A DNA stretch of 64,000 nucleotides from Halomonas sp. Y3. Its GTDB lineage: Bacteria; Pseudomonadota; Gammaproteobacteria; Pseudomonadales; Halomonadaceae. Shown in pieces: positions 42,650 to 53,176 of the stretch (positions are counted from its first letter, which is position 1; each line of letters opens with the position of its first letter). The position numbers and the translations under genes were made by a program. Under the pieces are notes generated by a model, which saw only the letters and a program-made list of their open reading frames with translations, was not told the DNA's origin and ran no database searches. The stretch lies in contig NZ_CP099975.1 of assembly GCF_024137965.1 (NCBI RefSeq), positions 2,790,001 through 2,854,000 on the forward strand, in the 5' to 3' direction.

Positions 42650-44446
42650 ATGACGACACGCACGCCAACCCAGGACGTCCAGCAGTGGCTGGGCGACTTC
42701 GAGACCGCCCTCGAGCAGCGCGATATCCAGCGGGTGCTCTCCCTGTTCGGCGAGGAGTGCTACTGGCGAGACCTGGTCGCCTTCACCTGGAACCTCAAGA
42801 CGCTGGAGGGCAAGGACCAGATCCAGTCCATGCTCGATGCCACCCTGGCCGAGACCCGCCCCACCCGCTGGCAGATCGACGGCGAGGCCAGCGAGGCCAA
42901 CGGCGTGACCGAGGCTTGGATCACCTTCGAGACCGGCGTGGCAAACGGCAAGGGACTGGTGCGCCTGAAGGAAGGCAAGTGCTGGACGCTGCTGACCACC
43001 ATGCAGGAGCTCAAGGACCACCCCGAGCCGCGCCGTGACAGGCGCCCCAAGGGGGCCCAGCACGGCGCCAGCAAGTCCCGCGAGACCTGGCTCGAGGCCC
43101 GGGAACGCGAGCAGCAGGAGCTCGGCTACACGCGCCAGCCCTACTGCGTGATCATCGGCGGCGGCCAGGGCGGCATCGCCCTCGCCGCGCGCCTGCGCCA
43201 GCTGGACGTGCCCACCATCGTGGTGGAGAAGAACCCGCGCCCCGGCGACTCCTGGCGCAACCGCTACAAGTCGCTGTGCCTGCACGACCCGGTGTGGTAC
43301 GACCACCTGCCCTATATCCCCTTCCCCGAGAACTGGCCGGTCTTCGCCCCCAAGGACAAGCTCGGCGACTGGCTGGAGATGTATACCCGGGTGATGGAGC
43401 TCAACTACTGGGGTGCCACGGAGTGCGAGAGCGCCCGCTTCGACGAGGCCGCCGGCGAGTGGGTGATCGAAGTCAACCGCGACGGCGAGCGGGTGACGCT
43501 GCGGCCACAGCAGCTGGTGCTGGCCACCGGGATGTCCGGGATGCCCAGCATCCCGCACTTCCCGGGCGCCGAGACCTTCGAGGGCGAGCAGCAGCACTCC
43601 AGCCAGCACCCCGGGCCAGACGCCTATCGCGGCAAGAAGGTGGTCGTGGTGGGCTCCAACAACTCCGCCCATGACATCTGCGCGGCGCTGTGGGAGAACG
43701 AGGCCGACGTCACCATGCTGCAGCGCTCTTCGACCCATATCGTCAGGTCCGACTCGCTGATGGACGTGGTACTCGGCCCGCTCTATTCAGAGGAGGCCGT
43801 CAACAACGGCATCACCCACGACAAGGCCGACCTGATCTTCGCCTCGATCCCCTACAGGGTGCTGCCCGACTTCCAGAGGCCGGCCTTCGACGCGATCCGT
43901 GAACGGGACGCCGAGTTCTACCGGCGGCTGGAGGATGCCGGCTTCCTGCTGGACTTCGGCACCGACGACTCCGGGCTGTTCCTGAAGTACCTGCGGCGGG
44001 GTTCCGGCTACTACATCGACGTAGGGGCCTGCGACCTGGTCGCCAGCGGCGAGATCAAGCTGCGCAGCGGCGTCGGCATCGAACGGATCAACCCGCGCTC
44101 GGTGACGCTCACCGACGGCTCCGAGCTTCCCGCAGACCTGATCGTCTATGCCACCGGCTACGGCTCCATGAACGGCTGGGCGGCCCGCATCATCTCTCAG
44201 GAGGTGGCCGACAAGGTCGGCAAGTGCTGGGGCCTGGGCTCCGATACCCCCAAGGACCCGGGGCCCTGGGAAGGCGAGCTGCGCAACATGTGGAAGCCCA
44301 CCCAGCAGGAGGCGCTGTGGTTCCACGGTGGCAACCTGCACCAGTCACGCCACTACTCCCAGTACCTGTCACTGCAGCTCAAGGCCCGCATGGAGGGCAT
44401 CCCGACCCCGGTCTACGGCCTGCAGGAGGTACACCACCTGGCCTGA
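42650..44446 (+). CDS. Flavin-containing monooxygenase with N-terminal SnoaL-like domain
   Basis: 598 aa. The first 125 residues look like an NTF2/SnoaL-type domain (VLSLFGEECYWRDLVAFTW). A Rossmann FAD site follows (VIIGGGQGGIALAARL, residues 168-182), then an NADPH site (VVVVGSNNSAHDIC). The FMO signature is degenerate (FEGEQQHSSQH). Known relatives oxygenate heteroatoms or ketones. It is governed by a sigma-54 promoter and is convergent with an acyl-CoA catabolic cluster, which suggests it opens a degradation pathway; the substrate is unknown. Confidence 0.87.
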   Translation: MTTRTPTQDVQQWLGDFETALEQRDIQRVLSLFGEECYWRDLVAFTWNLKTLEGKDQIQSMLDATLAETRPTRWQIDGEASEANGVTEAWITFETGVANGKGLVRLKEGKCWTLLTTMQELKDHPEPRRDRRPKGAQHGASKSRETWLEAREREQQELGYTRQPYCVIIGGGQGGIALAARLRQLDVPTIVVEKNPRPGDSWRNRYKSLCLHDPVWYDHLPYIPFPENWPVFAPKDKLGDWLEMYTRVMELNYWGATECESARFDEAAGEWVIEVNRDGERVTLRPQQLVLATGMSGMPSIPHFPGAETFEGEQQHSSQHPGPDAYRGKKVVVVGSNNSAHDICAALWENEADVTMLQRSSTHIVRSDSLMDVVLGPLYSEEAVNNGITHDKADLIFASIPYRVLPDFQRPAFDAIRERDAEFYRRLEDAGFLLDFGTDDSGLFLKYLRRGSGYYIDVGACDLVASGEIKLRSGVGIERINPRSVTLTDGSELPADLIVYATGYGSMNGWAARIISQEVADKVGKCWGLGSDTPKDPGPWEGELRNMWKPTQQEALWFHGGNLHQSRHYSQYLSLQLKARMEGIPTPVYGLQEVHHLA

Positions 44447-44493
44447 TCACCTGGCCTGATCACCGGGGCGGCTCCCGCTCCATCGCGAAACAA

Positions 44494-44529
44494 CAGCGCG
44501 GCCGTGGCACTCGTGCCACGGCCGCGCTG
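44494..44529. terminator. Strong bidirectional stem-loop between convergent units
   Basis: CAGCGCGGCCGTGGCAC (44494-44510) pairs perfectly over 17 bp with GTGCCACGGCCGCGCTG (44513-44529). It separates the monooxygenase gene from the opposing enoyl-CoA hydratase gene. Confidence 0.7.
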
Positions 44530-44553
44530 CGGTTCGACGTCACACGGGCCGAA

Positions 44554-45327
44554 TCAGAAGTTCGGCTTGCGCTTCTCGACGAAGGCGCTCATGCCCTCGG
44601 TCTGCTCGTCGCCGGCGAAGCAGAAGGCGAACAGCGCGGTCTCCAGCGCCAGGGCGCTGTCCAGGTCCTGGTCCATGCCGTCGTGGATCGCCTGCTTGGC
44701 GGCGCGCACCGACTCGGGGCCGTTGCCGCCCAGCTGCTTGGTGAGCTCCTCGGCGTAGGCCTCGAGCTCGCTCTGTGGCATCACACGGTTGACCAGGCCG
44801 ATACGCAGGGCCTCATTGGCATCGATCTTGCGGCCGGTGGTGCACAGGTCGATGGCCATGGCCGGGCCGACGCGGCGCGGCAGGCGCTGGGTGCCGCCGA
44901 AGCCGGGAATCACGCCCAGCAGCACCTCGGGCTGGCCGAAGATGGCGTTGTCGCTGGCCACCGCCCAGTCGCAGGCCAGGGCCAGCTCGCAGCCGCCGCC
45001 CAGGCAGAAGCCGTTGACCAGCGCCACGGTGGGCACCGGCAGGGTCTCCAGCCGCTTGAGGGTGGCGAGTGCCTGGCGGGCGAAGGCGCGGGCCTCTTCC
45101 GGGGTCTTGGTGCGCATCTCGGCGATGTCGGCACCGGCCACGAAGGACTTCTCGCCGGCGCCGGTGACCAGCACCGCGCGCAGGTCGTCGCGGGCCTCCA
45201 GCTCGGCCAGCACGCGCTCGAGCTCGCTAAGCACGTCGCTGTTCAGGGCGTTGAGCGCCTTGGGGCGGTTGATGGTCAGGCGCACGATGCCGGCGTTGTC
45301 GACGACGTCGATCAGGGACTCGCTCAT
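44554..45327 (-). CDS. Enoyl-CoA hydratase
   Basis: A 257-aa crotonase with both catalytic glutamates in place (GGGCELALACD and FGQPEVLLGVIPGFGGTQ). It adds water to 2-enoyl-CoA during fatty or short-chain acid breakdown. It is the last gene of a minus-strand cluster with a CoA ligase, an acyl-CoA dehydrogenase and a 3-hydroxyacyl-CoA dehydrogenase, giving nearly a full beta-oxidation spiral without a thiolase. GGAG precedes the ATG. Confidence 0.93.
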   Translation of the reverse strand: MSESLIDVVDNAGIVRLTINRPKALNALNSDVLSELERVLAELEARDDLRAVLVTGAGEKSFVAGADIAEMRTKTPEEARAFARQALATLKRLETLPVPTVALVNGFCLGGGCELALACDWAVASDNAIFGQPEVLLGVIPGFGGTQRLPRRVGPAMAIDLCTTGRKIDANEALRIGLVNRVMPQSELEAYAEELTKQLGGNGPESVRAAKQAIHDGMDQDLDSALALETALFAFCFAGDEQTEGMSAFVEKRKPNF

Positions 45328-45375
45328 GGATGGGGCTCCTCGGGTTGTTGTTCGATCATGGAAATCGAGACGCTA

Positions 45376-45408
45376 CCGCCCAACCCTAGCGAACGCTTGG
45401 TTGGGCGG
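45376..45408. promoter_or_regulatory. 10-bp inverted repeat in the catabolic cluster
   Basis: CCGCCCAACC (45376-45385) and GGTTGGGCGG (45399-45408) are perfect inverted arms; the 13-bp centre contains AGCGAACGCT, itself palindromic. It lies between the 3-hydroxyacyl-CoA dehydrogenase stop and the hydratase start. It could be a TetR-family operator or an attenuating hairpin. Confidence 0.45.
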
Positions 45409-45429
45409 CAATCCCCTCTTTTGTCGGGC

Positions 45430-46278
45430 TCAGCCGTAGACGTGGAAACCGCGGCCGCTCTTGCGGCCCAGGTAGCCGGCGGCCACCATGCGCCTGAGCA
45501 GCGGGCAAGGGCGATACTTCGGGTCGCCGAAGCCCTCCTGCAGCACCTCCATGATGGAGAGGCAGACGTCCAGGCCGATCAGGTCGGCCAGGGCCAGCGG
45601 GCCCATGGGATGGGCGGCGCCAAGCTTCATGGACTCGTCGATGTCCTCGGCGCTGGCCACCCCCTCCTGGAGCAGGAAGGCCGCCTCGTTGATCATCGGC
45701 ACCAGCAGGCGGTTGACCGCAAAGCCCGGGGAGTCGGCGATGGCCACGGCGGTCTTGCCCAGCGAAGCCGTCAGCGCCTCGATGCGCGCCACGGTGGCGT
45801 CACTGGTCTGCTCGGCGCGGATCACCTCGACCAGCTTGAGCACCGGCACCGGGTTGAAGAAGTGCATGCCCACCACCCGCTCCGGGCGCTCGCACACCGC
45901 GGCGAGCCGGGTCAGCGACAGCGAGGAGGTGTTGGAGGCCAGTATCGCCTCGTGGGTCAGGCGGCTCAGGTCACGGAACAGCTTCTCCTTGAGGGCCGGC
46001 TGCTCGGGGGCCGCCTCGATGATCACCTCGCAGTCGCGCAGGGCGTCCAGGGCGGTGGAGGTGGCCAGGCGCACCATGGCGGCGTCCTTGTCGGCCTCGG
46101 AGAGCTTCTCCCTGGCCACCAGCTTGCCCAGGCCCTTGTCGATACCGCCTCGGGCGCGTTCCAGCTGCTCGTCGGCCACGTCGTAGAGCTGCACGGCAAA
46201 GCCGCTCTGGACCAGCACCTGGGCGATGCCCTGGCCCATGGTGCCGGCGCCTACCACGCCGATCGCTTGCTCACTCAT
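45430..46278 (-). CDS. 3-hydroxybutyryl-CoA dehydrogenase
   Basis: 282 aa. The NAD site [13 protein letters not shown] is at the N-terminus, with the catalytic region [15 protein letters not shown] and the C-terminal dimer domain ([29 protein letters not shown]). It oxidises 3-hydroxyacyl-CoA to 3-ketoacyl-CoA. It is flanked by hydratase and CoA ligase genes on the same strand, in the same pathway. Confidence 0.94.
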   Translation of the reverse strand: MSEQAIGVVGAGTMGQGIAQVLVQSGFAVQLYDVADEQLERARGGIDKGLGKLVAREKLSEADKDAAMVRLATSTALDALRDCEVIIEAAPEQPALKEKLFRDLSRLTHEAILASNTSSLSLTRLAAVCERPERVVGMHFFNPVPVLKLVEVIRAEQTSDATVARIEALTASLGKTAVAIADSPGFAVNRLLVPMINEAAFLLQEGVASAEDIDESMKLGAAHPMGPLALADLIGLDVCLSIMEVLQEGFGDPKYRPCPLLRRMVAAGYLGRKSGRGFHVYG

Positions 46279-46314
46279 TGCACTCTCTCCTTGGTTGTTG
46301 TCAGGCCGGGGCGA

Positions 46315-47946
46315 TCACTGCTTGCGGGCTTCGTCGCGCAGCACGAACTTCTGGATCTTGCCGGTGGAGGTCTTGGGCAGCTCGGTGAAGATCACCGTCT
46401 TCGGCGCCTTGAAGTGGGCCAGGCGCGCGCGGCAGTGATCAATGATGTCCTGCTCGGTCACCTCACCGTAGCCCACCTTGAGCTTGACGAAGGCGCAGGG
46501 GGTCTCGCCCCACTTCTCGTCGGGCTTGGCCACCACCGCGGCCTCCTCCACCGCCGGGTGCGCGTAGATGGCATCCTCCACCTCGATGGTGGAGATGTTC
46601 TCGCCGCCGGAGATGATGATGTCCTTGGAGCGGTCCTTGATCTCGATGTAGCCGTCCGGATGCCACACGGCCAGATCGCCGGTATGGTACCAGCCCCCCT
46701 CCAGGGCCTGCTCGGTGGCCGCCGCGTTCTTCAGGTAGCCCTTCATCACGTTGTTGCCGCGCATCAGGATCTCCCCGAGGGTGGCACCATCCTTGGGCAC
46801 CGGCTCCAGGGTGTTGGGGTCGGCCACGCAGAGCGCCTCCAGCATGTGGTAGCGCACCCCCTGACGAGACTTGAGCCTGGCCCGCTCCTCGGCGGGCAGC
46901 TCGTTCCACGCCTCGCGCCAGGCGCAGGAGGTGACCGGGCCATAGACCTCGGTGAGGCCATAGACGTGGGTCACGTCGATACCCATGCGCTCCACGCCGG
47001 CGATCACCGAGGCGGGCGGCGCGGCGCCGGCGGTGGTGACCTTGACCTCGTGACTGAAGTCGCGCTTCTGGTCATCGGGCAGGTTGACCAGGCCGTTGAG
47101 CACGATGGGCGCCCCGCTGAAGTGGGTCACCCCCTCGTCGGCGATCAGGTCCATGATGCGCTTGGGCTCCACCTTGCGCAGGCAGACGCTGGTCCCGGCG
47201 GCAGCGGCGATGGTCCAGGGGAAGCACCAGCCGTTGCAGTGGAACATCGGCAGGGTCCAGAGATAGACCGGGTGGTGGGGCATCGCCCAGACCAGGATAT
47301 TGCTGGTGGCGTTCAGATAGGCGCCGCGATGGTGGTAGACCACCCCCTTGGGCTTGCCGGTGGTGCCGGAGGTGTAGTTGAGCGAGATCGCCTGCCACTC
47401 GTCCTCGGGCAGCCGGTAGGGGTAGGCCGGGTCGCCCTCGGCGAGCAGCGCCTCGTACTCCAGGGCGCCGATGGCCCGCCCCTGGGGCATGAACTCGGGG
47501 TCCGCCACGTCGATGATCAGCGGCTTGTCGTCGAGCGTCGCCACCGCCTCCTCGATGACATCGGCAAACTCGGGGTCGACCAGGATCGCCTTCGCCTCGC
47601 CGTGGGCCAGCATGTAGGCGATGGCCTCGGCATCCAGGCGGATGTTCAGGGTGTTGAGCACGCAGCCCGCCAGGGGCACGCCGAAGTGAGCCTCGAACAT
47701 GGCCGGCACGTTGGGCAGCATGGCGGCCACCGTCTCGCCGGGCTTGATGCCGCGTTTCTCGATGGCCGAGGCGAGCCGCCGACAGCGCTCCCAGGTGGTG
47801 CCCCAGTCCCGGCGCAGTTCGCCGTAGACCACCGCCGGATAGTCCGGATAGACCGAGGCGGTGCGCTCGATGAAGGTCAGCGGCGAGAGCGCCACGTGGT
47901 TGGCCGGCGTCTGCGGCAGACCCTGTTCGAAGATGCTCTGACTCAT
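46315..47946 (-). CDS. Acyl-CoA synthetase (AMP-forming)
   Basis: A 543-aa AMP-dependent ligase. The P-loop YTSGTTGKPKGVVYHHRGAY, VYGLTEVYGP, the hinge YHTGDLA and a C-terminal TGKIQKF lysine are visible. Relatives include medium-chain acyl-CoA ligases and DmdB, the methylmercaptopropionate-CoA ligase; the sequence by eye does not separate these. It activates the acid for the adjacent acyl-CoA dehydrogenase. GGAG lies 6 bases before the ATG. Confidence 0.92.
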   Translation of the reverse strand: MSQSIFEQGLPQTPANHVALSPLTFIERTASVYPDYPAVVYGELRRDWGTTWERCRRLASAIEKRGIKPGETVAAMLPNVPAMFEAHFGVPLAGCVLNTLNIRLDAEAIAYMLAHGEAKAILVDPEFADVIEEAVATLDDKPLIIDVADPEFMPQGRAIGALEYEALLAEGDPAYPYRLPEDEWQAISLNYTSGTTGKPKGVVYHHRGAYLNATSNILVWAMPHHPVYLWTLPMFHCNGWCFPWTIAAAAGTSVCLRKVEPKRIMDLIADEGVTHFSGAPIVLNGLVNLPDDQKRDFSHEVKVTTAGAAPPASVIAGVERMGIDVTHVYGLTEVYGPVTSCAWREAWNELPAEERARLKSRQGVRYHMLEALCVADPNTLEPVPKDGATLGEILMRGNNVMKGYLKNAAATEQALEGGWYHTGDLAVWHPDGYIEIKDRSKDIIISGGENISTIEVEDAIYAHPAVEEAAVVAKPDEKWGETPCAFVKLKVGYGEVTEQDIIDHCRARLAHFKAPKTVIFTELPKTSTGKIQKFVLRDEARKQ

Positions 47947-48049
47947 GGGTGGCTCCGTAGCATGTCTTGTGCGCTGTTGAAGGCGTCGTGATCAACGCTG
48001 TCATGAACGGCCGCCGCCGGCGCGGGGCCGGCGGCGACAAGGTAGCGGG

Positions 48050-49843
<1,794 letters not shown>

Positions 49844-49942
49844 CGAGGCACCTCTAGGAAAAATAATAACTGCGATAGTAGATTCCCTACTTTTCGCCAG
49901 CCATTATCCCAAGGTCTTACCTCAGGTCTCGCCCTCCCCGCC

Positions 49943-51364
49943 TCAACCGCGGGAGGGCAGCGGCTCGATGCCGGGCAGCTCCTCCTGGGTGGGTGTCTCC
50001 TCTCCCCGGGCCGACTCCTCGTCGAAATAGGCGACGCGGGACTCGTCGGCGGACGGCGGGCCCACCAGGGGCTCGGCCACCTCCACCTCGGGCACGGCGT
50101 CGGAGAGGTCCTCCATGTGCTCGTGCTCGATGGCGCCCTGCACCATCTCCTCGGTGACCACCAGCTCGGCACCGGCGGCGGACATGGGCGCCGTGGGCTG
50201 GAAGGGCGCCACCGGCACCGGCGCCGGGCGCACGCTGCGTCGCCAGCCGAAGAAGGCCACCAGGAAGAGCCCCAGGGCGCCGAAGCTCCAGAACAGGCCG
50301 GCGTCGCCCAGCACCCCCATCACCGGCGAGACCAGCGGCGGGCTGATCGCCGAGCCGATGGCGTTGATCAGCAGCAGGCCCTGGCTCATGCGCACCAGGG
50401 CACCGGCGGGTGCCCGGTCGGCGGCATGGCCCACCGCCACCGGATAGAGGGAGAAGACGCCGCCCCCGAGCAGGAAGAGCAGGCCGGCCAGTATCCAGGG
50501 GGTCATCGGCAACCAGAGGATCGCCGCCGAGACCAGGGCGCAGAAGGCGCCGATACCGATCAGCACGATCTGGCGGTCGTGGCGATCCGACCAGCGCCCC
50601 ACCGGGTATTGCAGCAGCAGGGCACCGAGGATCACCACCGCCATCATCTGGCCGACTCGATCCACCGAGAGGCCGATGCGCTGCAGGTAGAGCGGCAGCA
50701 GCGCATAGACCGCCGCCACCGCGAGCCCGGAGCCGAAGCTGCCCATCACCCCGGTAGGGGTCAGGGTGATCAGGCGGTGGGGCGGCAGCGGCTCGGCCTT
50801 CTCGATCAGCGGTGAGACCCGGGGAATCATCGCCATGGGCAGCACCGACAGCGACGCCAGCATGCCGATCACCATGAAGGAGGCCGCCCCGCCCATGGCC
50901 TCGGTCACCCCCAGCAGCAGCTGGCCGAGCACCCCGGCGGCATAGAGCGAGATCATGTAGAGCGCCAGCAGACGCCCGCGCACCTTCTGGTCGCCGGCGG
51001 TGAGCAGCCAGCTCTCGATCACCAGGTAGACCCCGACCGTGGCCCAGCCGCCGATCAGGCGCAGGACGAACCAGGCCCAGGGGTGGTCCACCAGGCCCTG
51101 CAGCAGCACCGTGACCGCCACCAGGGAGGCGAAGCTGCCGTAGGCGCGGATATGGCCGATGCGCAGCAGCAGGCGGTCGTTGAGCATGGCGCCCAGGGCC
51201 AGGCCGATGAAGTAGGCCGAGGAGACCCAGCCGATCAGCACCGCCGACTCGCCGGCGGCATCCAGGCGCAGGGTGATCACGGTGGAGAGAAAACCGTTGC
51301 CAATGCCCAGGATAAAGAGCCCGAGCAGCGGCGCCAGGGCCATGGTCAGCAGTTGCCGCGACAT
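49943..51364 (-). CDS. MFS transporter (YcaD-like) with acidic tail
   Basis: 473 aa with about twelve transmembrane helices and the MFS loop motif GRWSDRHDRQ between the two halves. The family is close to YcaD-type carriers of unknown substrate. About 75 C-terminal residues form an acidic cytosolic tail. The ATG at 51364 matches the first hydrophobic segment; a longer frame upstream is unsupported. Confidence 0.88.
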   Translation of the reverse strand: MSRQLLTMALAPLLGLFILGIGNGFLSTVITLRLDAAGESAVLIGWVSSAYFIGLALGAMLNDRLLLRIGHIRAYGSFASLVAVTVLLQGLVDHPWAWFVLRLIGGWATVGVYLVIESWLLTAGDQKVRGRLLALYMISLYAAGVLGQLLLGVTEAMGGAASFMVIGMLASLSVLPMAMIPRVSPLIEKAEPLPPHRLITLTPTGVMGSFGSGLAVAAVYALLPLYLQRIGLSVDRVGQMMAVVILGALLLQYPVGRWSDRHDRQIVLIGIGAFCALVSAAILWLPMTPWILAGLLFLLGGGVFSLYPVAVGHAADRAPAGALVRMSQGLLLINAIGSAISPPLVSPVMGVLGDAGLFWSFGALGLFLVAFFGWRRSVRPAPVPVAPFQPTAPMSAAGAELVVTEEMVQGAIEHEHMEDLSDAVPEVEVAEPLVGPPSADESRVAYFDEESARGEETPTQEELPGIEPLPSRG

Positions 51365-51541
51365 TGCATGCCTCACAGCACAGAGTGGAGAAAACGGGAA
51401 GAATGGCAGAGCGCGCCGGCGCCCGCCCGGGGAAACTGCCGCCAGGATCTCGACGGCACCGACCATCGGAGCGCGCGAATCATACGCCCCGATGGAGCCG
51501 CGTCAATCACTTTTCCAGCCCGAGGCTCCAGAGCGGGATTT

Positions 51542-52243
51542 TCATCGGCAACAGGGAACCCGATCAGCAATATTCTCTGAAAGGCCGCCTTCGCGACTCC
51601 CCGCTGCGGGCTTCTGCAGCAGCACCACATCGGCGGCGGGAAACTCCACGCTCATGCCCAGCGACTCGGCAAGCCACTGGAAGCTGGCCTCGCTGAAGAA
51701 GCCGACATGGGTGGGGTCGAGGATATAGTGCCAGCGGGCGAAGGCCTCCCGGGTCGTGGTCCGCTTGGTCATCAGGCCCAGCCAGCCGCCGGGGCGCAGC
51801 CGCCCGGCCAGGCGAGCGAGCACCTCCCCCGGGGCGAAGAGATGCTCGGCCACCTCGGTGGCGGTGATAAAGTCGTACTCCTCCTCCAGGACGCCGGCAT
51901 CCGGCGCATAGAAGGGGTCATAGATCGCCATGGGGTGCCCCGCCTCCTCGAACATCACCGAGAGGGTGGGGCCGGGGCCGGCGCCGAAGTCGAGCCCCCG
52001 GGCGCCGGGGGCGAGGCGCTCGCGCAGCGGGTCGAAGAGCCGTCCCAGGAAGCGGCGGTAGCCGAGGTCGTCCGGGGAGTTCTCGTGCTGGTCGTAGACC
52101 GCTCGCTCCTCCGCCGGCGACAGCCGGAAGACCGGCGGCACGAAGACCAGGTCGCAGCGCCGGCAGTGCCGGTAGTCGCGCCGCGCATCGCGATGGTAGA
52201 AGGCCGTCTCGGCAGATGCGCATAGCGGGCAGGTCGCCATCAT
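51542..52243 (-). CDS. Class I SAM-dependent methyltransferase with zinc-ribbon N-terminus
   Basis: About 233 aa. Two CxxC pairs at the N-terminus (CPLC and CRRC) suggest a small zinc ribbon, followed by the SAM motif LDFGAGPG and EVAEHLFAPGEVLARL typical of Methyltransf_23 proteins. The target is unknown. AGAGGA precedes a double ATG. It is divergent from the VOC gene with 40 bp between. Confidence 0.82.
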   Translation of the reverse strand: MMATCPLCASAETAFYHRDARRDYRHCRRCDLVFVPPVFRLSPAEERAVYDQHENSPDDLGYRRFLGRLFDPLRERLAPGARGLDFGAGPGPTLSVMFEEAGHPMAIYDPFYAPDAGVLEEEYDFITATEVAEHLFAPGEVLARLAGRLRPGGWLGLMTKRTTTREAFARWHYILDPTHVGFFSEASFQWLAESLGMSVEFPAADVVLLQKPAAGSREGGLSENIADRVPCCR

Positions 52244-52283
52244 CGTATCCTCTGTGGCAGAACAATCCTCCAAGGAGAAGCGA

Positions 52284-52691
52284 ATGCTGTCAGGTCTGGA
52301 CCATCTGGTCATCACCGTGACCGATATTTCCCGCGCCGTGGACTTCTACTCACGGGTGCTGGGGCTTGAGGTGCGCTACCGCGATCGCGAGCGTGTCGAC
52401 CTGATCCTCGGCGACCTGGCCCTGCGCCTGCACTGGACCGCCACCGATATCGAGCCTCGGGCCGCCACTCCGACCCCGGGCAGTCTCGACCTCTGCCTGC
52501 GCAGCCTGCTGCCCCTGGAGGAGGTGGCCCGCCACCTCGAGGCCCTGGAGGTGGCGATCGAGCTCGGCCCCGTGGAGCGTCAGGGCGCCACCGGCAAGCT
52601 GGAGTCGCTCTACCTGCGCGACCCGGACGGCAACCTGATCGAGATCAGCCGCCCCCTGCGCCAGGCGAGCGCCGAGACAGCCGGCGGCTGA
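52284..52691 (+). CDS. VOC-family (glyoxalase/dioxygenase-fold) protein
   Basis: 135 aa, one VOC domain with LDHLVITVTDISRAVDFYSR and the C-terminal YLRDPDGNLIEISRP. Metal ligands would be His7 and the Glu near the end. Relatives include virulence-protein-like glyoxalases, dioxygenases and resistance proteins; no substrate is assigned. AAGGAG precedes the ATG at 52284. Confidence 0.87.
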   Translation: MLSGLDHLVITVTDISRAVDFYSRVLGLEVRYRDRERVDLILGDLALRLHWTATDIEPRAATPTPGSLDLCLRSLLPLEEVARHLEALEVAIELGPVERQGATGKLESLYLRDPDGNLIEISRPLRQASAETAGG

Positions 52692-52786
52692 GGCTCTCCG
52701 CTCGCCCCTCTCCCGGCTGCCGCTGGCAATGTGTCCGGTGGCCGGTATCATGAGGCCCGAGAATTTTCCTCGGCACAGGGCCGCCC

Positions 52787-53161
52787 ATGAGCAACGACTT
52801 CCAGAACGACAACGTCATCATCGAGCAGCGCAAGCCCCCCGACACCACCATGCCCATGGTGGTCTACGCCCTCTACCTGGCCAGCTTCGTGGTGGGCTTC
52901 ACCTCGGTGGTCGGCGTGGTGATCGCCTACGTCTACCGCGGCAAGGGGCCCGGCTGGCTCGACGAGCACTACCGCTACCAGATCCGCACCTTCTGGATCG
53001 GCCTGCTCTACGCCAGCGTGGCCACCCTGCTCACCGTGGTGCTGATCGGCATTCCGCTGCTGATCGCCCTGGCGGTGTGGCTCATCGTGCGCTGCGTCAA
53101 GGGCTTCCGCGGCCTGCAGGAGAAGCGCGCCCCGGACAACGTGGATACCTGGCTCTTCTAG
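52787..53161 (+). CDS. DUF4870-like membrane protein
   Basis: 124 aa. It has about three hydrophobic stretches (VVYALYLASFVVGFTSVVGV, the FWIGLLYASVATLLTVVLIG region) around a DEHYRYQIRTFW motif, matching small DUF4870-type membrane proteins of unknown function. Its TAG stop is formed partly by the CTAG target site of the downstream IS element, which did not change the protein. Confidence 0.78.
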   Translation: MSNDFQNDNVIIEQRKPPDTTMPMVVYALYLASFVVGFTSVVGVVIAYVYRGKGPGWLDEHYRYQIRTFWIGLLYASVATLLTVVLIGIPLLIALAVWLIVRCVKGFRGLQEKRAPDNVDTWLF

Positions 53162-53176
53162 CAGTCTGTCGGACTT
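53158..53176. repeat. Left IS end: CTAG target site plus inverted repeat
   Basis: CTAG (53158-53161) is followed by the 15-bp left inverted repeat of the IS1182-family element. Confidence 0.9.

Noticed and set aside
44224..47991. A 1255-codon plus-strand open frame
   Set aside because: It lies antisense to four clear acyl-CoA metabolism genes, has low-complexity His/Gly/Gln-rich translation and no ribosome site. It is a high-GC shadow frame.
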